Shown: positions 61,787 through 64,000 of the stretch, one piece after another
Position numbering within the stretch: position 1 is the first letter of the stretch
Layout of the letters: the number at the start of each line of letters is the position of its first letter
Assembly (NCBI GenBank): GCA_015069185.1
Contig: SVJB01000006.1
Location: 23,474-87,473, forward strand
Reading direction: 5' to 3'
Length of the DNA: 64,000 nucleotides
From: Oscillospiraceae bacterium
GTDB lineage: Bacteria > Bacillota > Clostridia > UBA1212 > UBA1255
Translations under genes and position numbers: made by a program
The notes under the pieces: model-generated
The model's database searches: none
What the model was told of the DNA's origin: nothing
The model's input: only the letters and a program-made list of their open reading frames with translations

Positions 61787-62821
61787 ATGAAAGATACAAT
61801 AAATATAGAAGAGTGTTTTGCAAAACTATCTGATGCAGAGAAAATAATGAGAGATTATTATCTGGCTACTAACGATCCTGAGAAAATGTCTTTATTCTTG
61901 CAGAGAGCAGATTTGTTAGATTATGGATGTTTTATTCCGGGAATCTGTGATGCCGGTTGGGAAATATATACCGAGAATAATATGTTTCCTTGTGGCGGTA
62001 ATATTCAAGTATTTCAACATTTAAGATACACACCTGAATTCACTCATATTCACACTATGTTTGAGATTGTATATGTCCTGACTGGCAGTTGTGAAAATGT
62101 AGTGAGAAGTACTCGTCAAACATTAACTGCCGGCGACTTTTGTATTGTTGCACCAAATGTACCGCACGCAATCGGTGTTTTTGATGACAGTCTTGTTTTT
62201 AATATTCTTGTAAAAAAAACAACATTTAACGATACTTTTTTTAAAATTCTTACAGGAAATCACATGTTATCTGAATTTTTCACAAATATATTATACACCA
62301 AGAAATTTACTGATTACTTACTTTTCCACACAGTAAATGATGATAGAATGCTACATATGGCAAAAGATCTTATTGGTGAAAGTATGAAAAAAGATGATTA
62401 TACAGATATTTGTATGGAAAATCTCCTGATGCTTATATTTAGCAGACTACTTCGTCACCATCAGCAGTCTGCCGAAATACCATCATTCACACAGGGTGCA
62501 CATGACAAGGTAATAACATCTATTCTTCAATACATAGATCGTAACTATAAAACTGTTACTTTGTCCGGTCTGGCCCAAGCTTTTAATTACACATCACCAT
62601 ATATGAGTCGCATTATCACAGAGGCCACCGGTAATTCTTTTTCTGAAATTTTATCGGGTATCAAAATGAATAAAGCTCTTAATCTTTTAATATCATCCGA
62701 TATGACAGTCAATGAGATTTCAGATACATTGGGATATGAAAGCAGTGCGTATTTTCACCGTAAATTCAAGAAGGCTATGAAAATGACACCAATAGAATAT
62801 CGTATGCGCAATACTAAATAA
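61787..62821 (+). CDS. AraC-family regulator with cupin sensor
   Basis: A 344-residue regulator. The cupin core (residues ~65-140) includes HLRYTPEFTHIHTMFEIVYV (His-rich metal or sugar site), LTAGDFCIVAPNVPHAIGVF; a middle linker follows, then the HTH region: VTLSGLAQAFNYTSPYMSRI, TEATGNSFSEILSGIKMNKA and VNEISDTLGYESSAYFHRKF, ending MTPIEYRMR. It reads divergently from the glycosidase operon at 58719-61640, whose gene start lies 147 bp away, with inverted repeats between. It probably controls that operon in response to a sugar. No terminator is obvious after it; 128 bp without features separate it from the unrelated right-end genes. Confidence 0.93.
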   Translation: MKDTINIEECFAKLSDAEKIMRDYYLATNDPEKMSLFLQRADLLDYGCFIPGICDAGWEIYTENNMFPCGGNIQVFQHLRYTPEFTHIHTMFEIVYVLTGSCENVVRSTRQTLTAGDFCIVAPNVPHAIGVFDDSLVFNILVKKTTFNDTFFKILTGNHMLSEFFTNILYTKKFTDYLLFHTVNDDRMLHMAKDLIGESMKKDDYTDICMENLLMLIFSRLLRHHQQSAEIPSFTQGAHDKVITSILQYIDRNYKTVTLSGLAQAFNYTSPYMSRIITEATGNSFSEILSGIKMNKALNLLISSDMTVNEISDTLGYESSAYFHRKFKKAMKMTPIEYRMRNTK

Positions 62822-62949
62822 TTGTGGTGTGTTGTTCTCCATTTGACATTAGAACACCGATAACCCTATCTTTTCCAAAAAGCTTCTACGCAAAGAGCAT
62901 CCACTACTAAACTGTCTTTGTCGTATTTATAGTCCCATTTCATGACTAT

Positions 62950-63303
62950 TTAGTGATCATTCATAGGCTCTGCGTTAACCTCTGCTGCTTCCGCTGCTGT
63001 CAGCCAACGGATGGTTGCTGTAAAGTTCTCATAGCCACTGCCGTCGGCGATCAGACCGGGGAGCTCATAGTGCATGGTAAGTGTTTCGCCCGGGCGAAGC
63101 GTTCCTATTTCTTTGTCTAATCGCAAAACGATTTTATTTTTGGACACGGAGAGCACGTCCAGCGGATCAAATCCACCGCAGCTTTCAAAAATCCTCCCAG
63201 GAGTTGCCAACAAATACTTTTCAAAGTTAGGCTCAAGCGGAGGGTTCCATAATTTATAGTCATCGTTCGTATAGTGGACATGAATGATAGGTTTTGTGTT
63301 CAT
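62950..63303 (-). CDS. Hypothetical protein, 117 residues
   Basis: A small soluble protein, no signal peptide. The sequence begins MNTKPIIHVHYTNDDYKLWN and continues with EKYLLATPGRIFESCGGFDP, LRPGETLTMHYELPGLIADG and a Glu/Ala-rich tail. Start: the open frame runs to 63435 but overlaps the neighbour; the ATG at 63303, seven bases after AGGAG, is right. It follows the membrane-associated gene by 10 bp, so they form an operon. I recognise no family. The beta-rich SVSKNKIVLRLDKEIG segment suggests a small sandwich. Its G+C content is clearly higher than that of the AraC gene to its left: 35 of 60 bases at 63001-63060 are G or C, against 17 of 60 at 62341-62400. Confidence 0.75.
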   Translation of the reverse strand: MNTKPIIHVHYTNDDYKLWNPPLEPNFEKYLLATPGRIFESCGGFDPLDVLSVSKNKIVLRLDKEIGTLRPGETLTMHYELPGLIADGSGYENFTATIRWLTAAEAAEVNAEPMNDH

Positions 63304-63313
63304 AATTTTTCTC

Positions 63314-64000
63314 CTATTTGGCATAAGTATAGCCGTCAATGTTAAAATCATATACAGCGTTTGAGTAGTTGTAGGTAAACTTATAAACATCCCACTCGTT
63401 GCTGTCTCCAATCCTGCATCGTGCTTCAAATCCATGATCCATCAGTACGTTAGGATTGTTACGCACAAGCCTTGCGGTGATTGCCGCCTTTTCCGTAAAA
63501 ATAGCCTCCGTCGGTGGATTGGTATCTATGAGCCCGTGCTCACCGCCTTCGGTCTGCTCAAGCATTTTGCCGATCAGCGCATCGTGTGCGTATTTTTGAA
63601 GTATCGGTGCATTTGTTTTATAAAACTCACTGTCCTCTTTATAAATGAGCTTGTTATTCTTGTCGATCAGCACATCTACACCCTTAATTTTCGTCAAGAC
63701 GTATGTACCGTCCGGCAGCTTTGTGCCGAGATTTTCGCCCTCAAAAATAAAGGTGATATAGGAAGCATTTGTTCCTCTATTGTACCGAATCGTGCAGGAA
63801 GCCTTATCCCAAAATGCCAAACGGCTAAACATGCCGGCATTCTTTATCTCATACTGAACTTCCCAGGTATCCTTGTTGTTGTCCATATCCAAGAGAAAGG
63901 ATGCAAATCCATCCACAGTACGTGTGGACTCGTCGACGACACTATAATCGATCTTATACACGTCATAAACGAAGAAGAGTATCACCCATATGACAGCACT
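63314..64000 (-). CDS. Hypothetical membrane-associated protein, 5' end outside window
   Basis: The frame stays open to the right edge, so the true start lies beyond the window. The residues nearest the edge (SAVIWVILFFVYDVYKID) are a hydrophobic helix, and the remaining ~215 residues appear soluble: ASFLLDMDNNKDTWEVQYEI, SRLAFWDKASCTIRYNRGTN, LPDGTYVLTKIKGVDVLIDK, HDALIGKMLEQTEGGEHGLI, MDHGFEARCRIGDSNEWDVY, FNIDGYTYAK. It resembles no family I know. Probably a bitopic membrane protein with a domain outside. It is 10 bp upstream of the 117-residue hypothetical and shares its higher G+C content, suggesting that the pair belong to a segment of different origin that extends past the window. Confidence 0.65.
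   Translation of the reverse strand, partial: SAVIWVILFFVYDVYKIDYSVVDESTRTVDGFASFLLDMDNNKDTWEVQYEIKNAGMFSRLAFWDKASCTIRYNRGTNASYITFIFEGENLGTKLPDGTYVLTKIKGVDVLIDKNNKLIYKEDSEFYKTNAPILQKYAHDALIGKMLEQTEGGEHGLIDTNPPTEAIFTEKAAITARLVRNNPNVLMDHGFEARCRIGDSNEWDVYKFTYNYSNAVYDFNIDGYTYAK

Noticed and set aside
62822..62949. 128-bp gap between the AraC gene and the right-end genes, checked for an attachment site
   Set aside because: No tRNA end or clear direct repeat seen within the window.

Overview
The window reads as a chromosomal segment of a spore-forming, low-GC, Gram-positive anaerobe, most likely a gut or rumen Clostridia member. The evidence is a complete gerA-type spore germination operon, lipoproteins and surface proteins with Gram-positive C-terminal anchors and Thr/Pro linkers, strong GGAGG ribosome binding sites with occasional TTG/GTG starts, and a heavy load of glycoside hydrolases with AraC-type regulators. 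A genus cannot be fixed from this sequence alone. No rRNA, tRNA, CRISPR array, insertion sequence or phage gene was recognised.

Layout. 1-4.0 kb: the tail of an AraC regulator, then a minus-strand operon of a GH109-like Gfo/Idh/MocA protein, an EamA transporter and a deacetylase-like protein. 4.0-5.5 kb: an anchored surface protein. 5.6-11.9 kb: housekeeping block trhP-trmR-mltG-typA plus a CofE-like protein. 12-16.5 kb: orphan sugar-binding lipoprotein, secreted GH71/GH99-like enzyme and a surface protein. 16.6-25 kb: an operon of three large cytoplasmic six-hairpin glycosidase-like proteins around ulaE, divergent from an AraC regulator. 26-30.5 kb: araD, a PMI-like cupin, an L-xylulokinase and another xylose-isomerase-like TIM barrel. 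30.7-33.7 kb: a surface protein and glnA. 33.8-43.8 kb: lipoprotein, serpin fused to an anti-sigma-like membrane segment, ECF sigma factor, gerAA-gerAC-gerAB, hisH, purF and gdhA. 44-48.2 kb: a giant membrane-anchored GH36 protein. 48.2-56.2 kb: two GH127/DUF1680 proteins, an AraC regulator and two modular surface proteins. 56.4-62.8 kb: a lipoprotein, two paralogous surface proteins, a membrane-anchored glycosidase and an AraC regulator. 63-64 kb: two unrecognised genes with clearly different base composition.

How it fits together. Surface and secreted enzymes (GH36, GH127, GH71/99-like, the N-anchored six-hairpin enzyme) and anchored binding-type proteins would open glycans outside. An orphan solute-binding lipoprotein would capture products. 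Cytoplasmic six-hairpin enzymes would finish depolymerisation. LyxK, UlaE and AraD form a complete route L-xylulose -> L-xylulose-5-P -> L-ribulose-5-P -> D-xylulose-5-P, and the cupin is the natural candidate for the aldose-ketose isomerase step. Each polysaccharide locus has its own AraC regulator next to it.

The most unusual items are the ECF sigma/serpin fusion pair, a roughly 155-residue surface module present five times in two adjacent genes, a GH127-like protein lacking one active-site cysteine, and a 42-bp tandem repeat of alternating inverted arms between the divergent gdhA and GH36 promoters.
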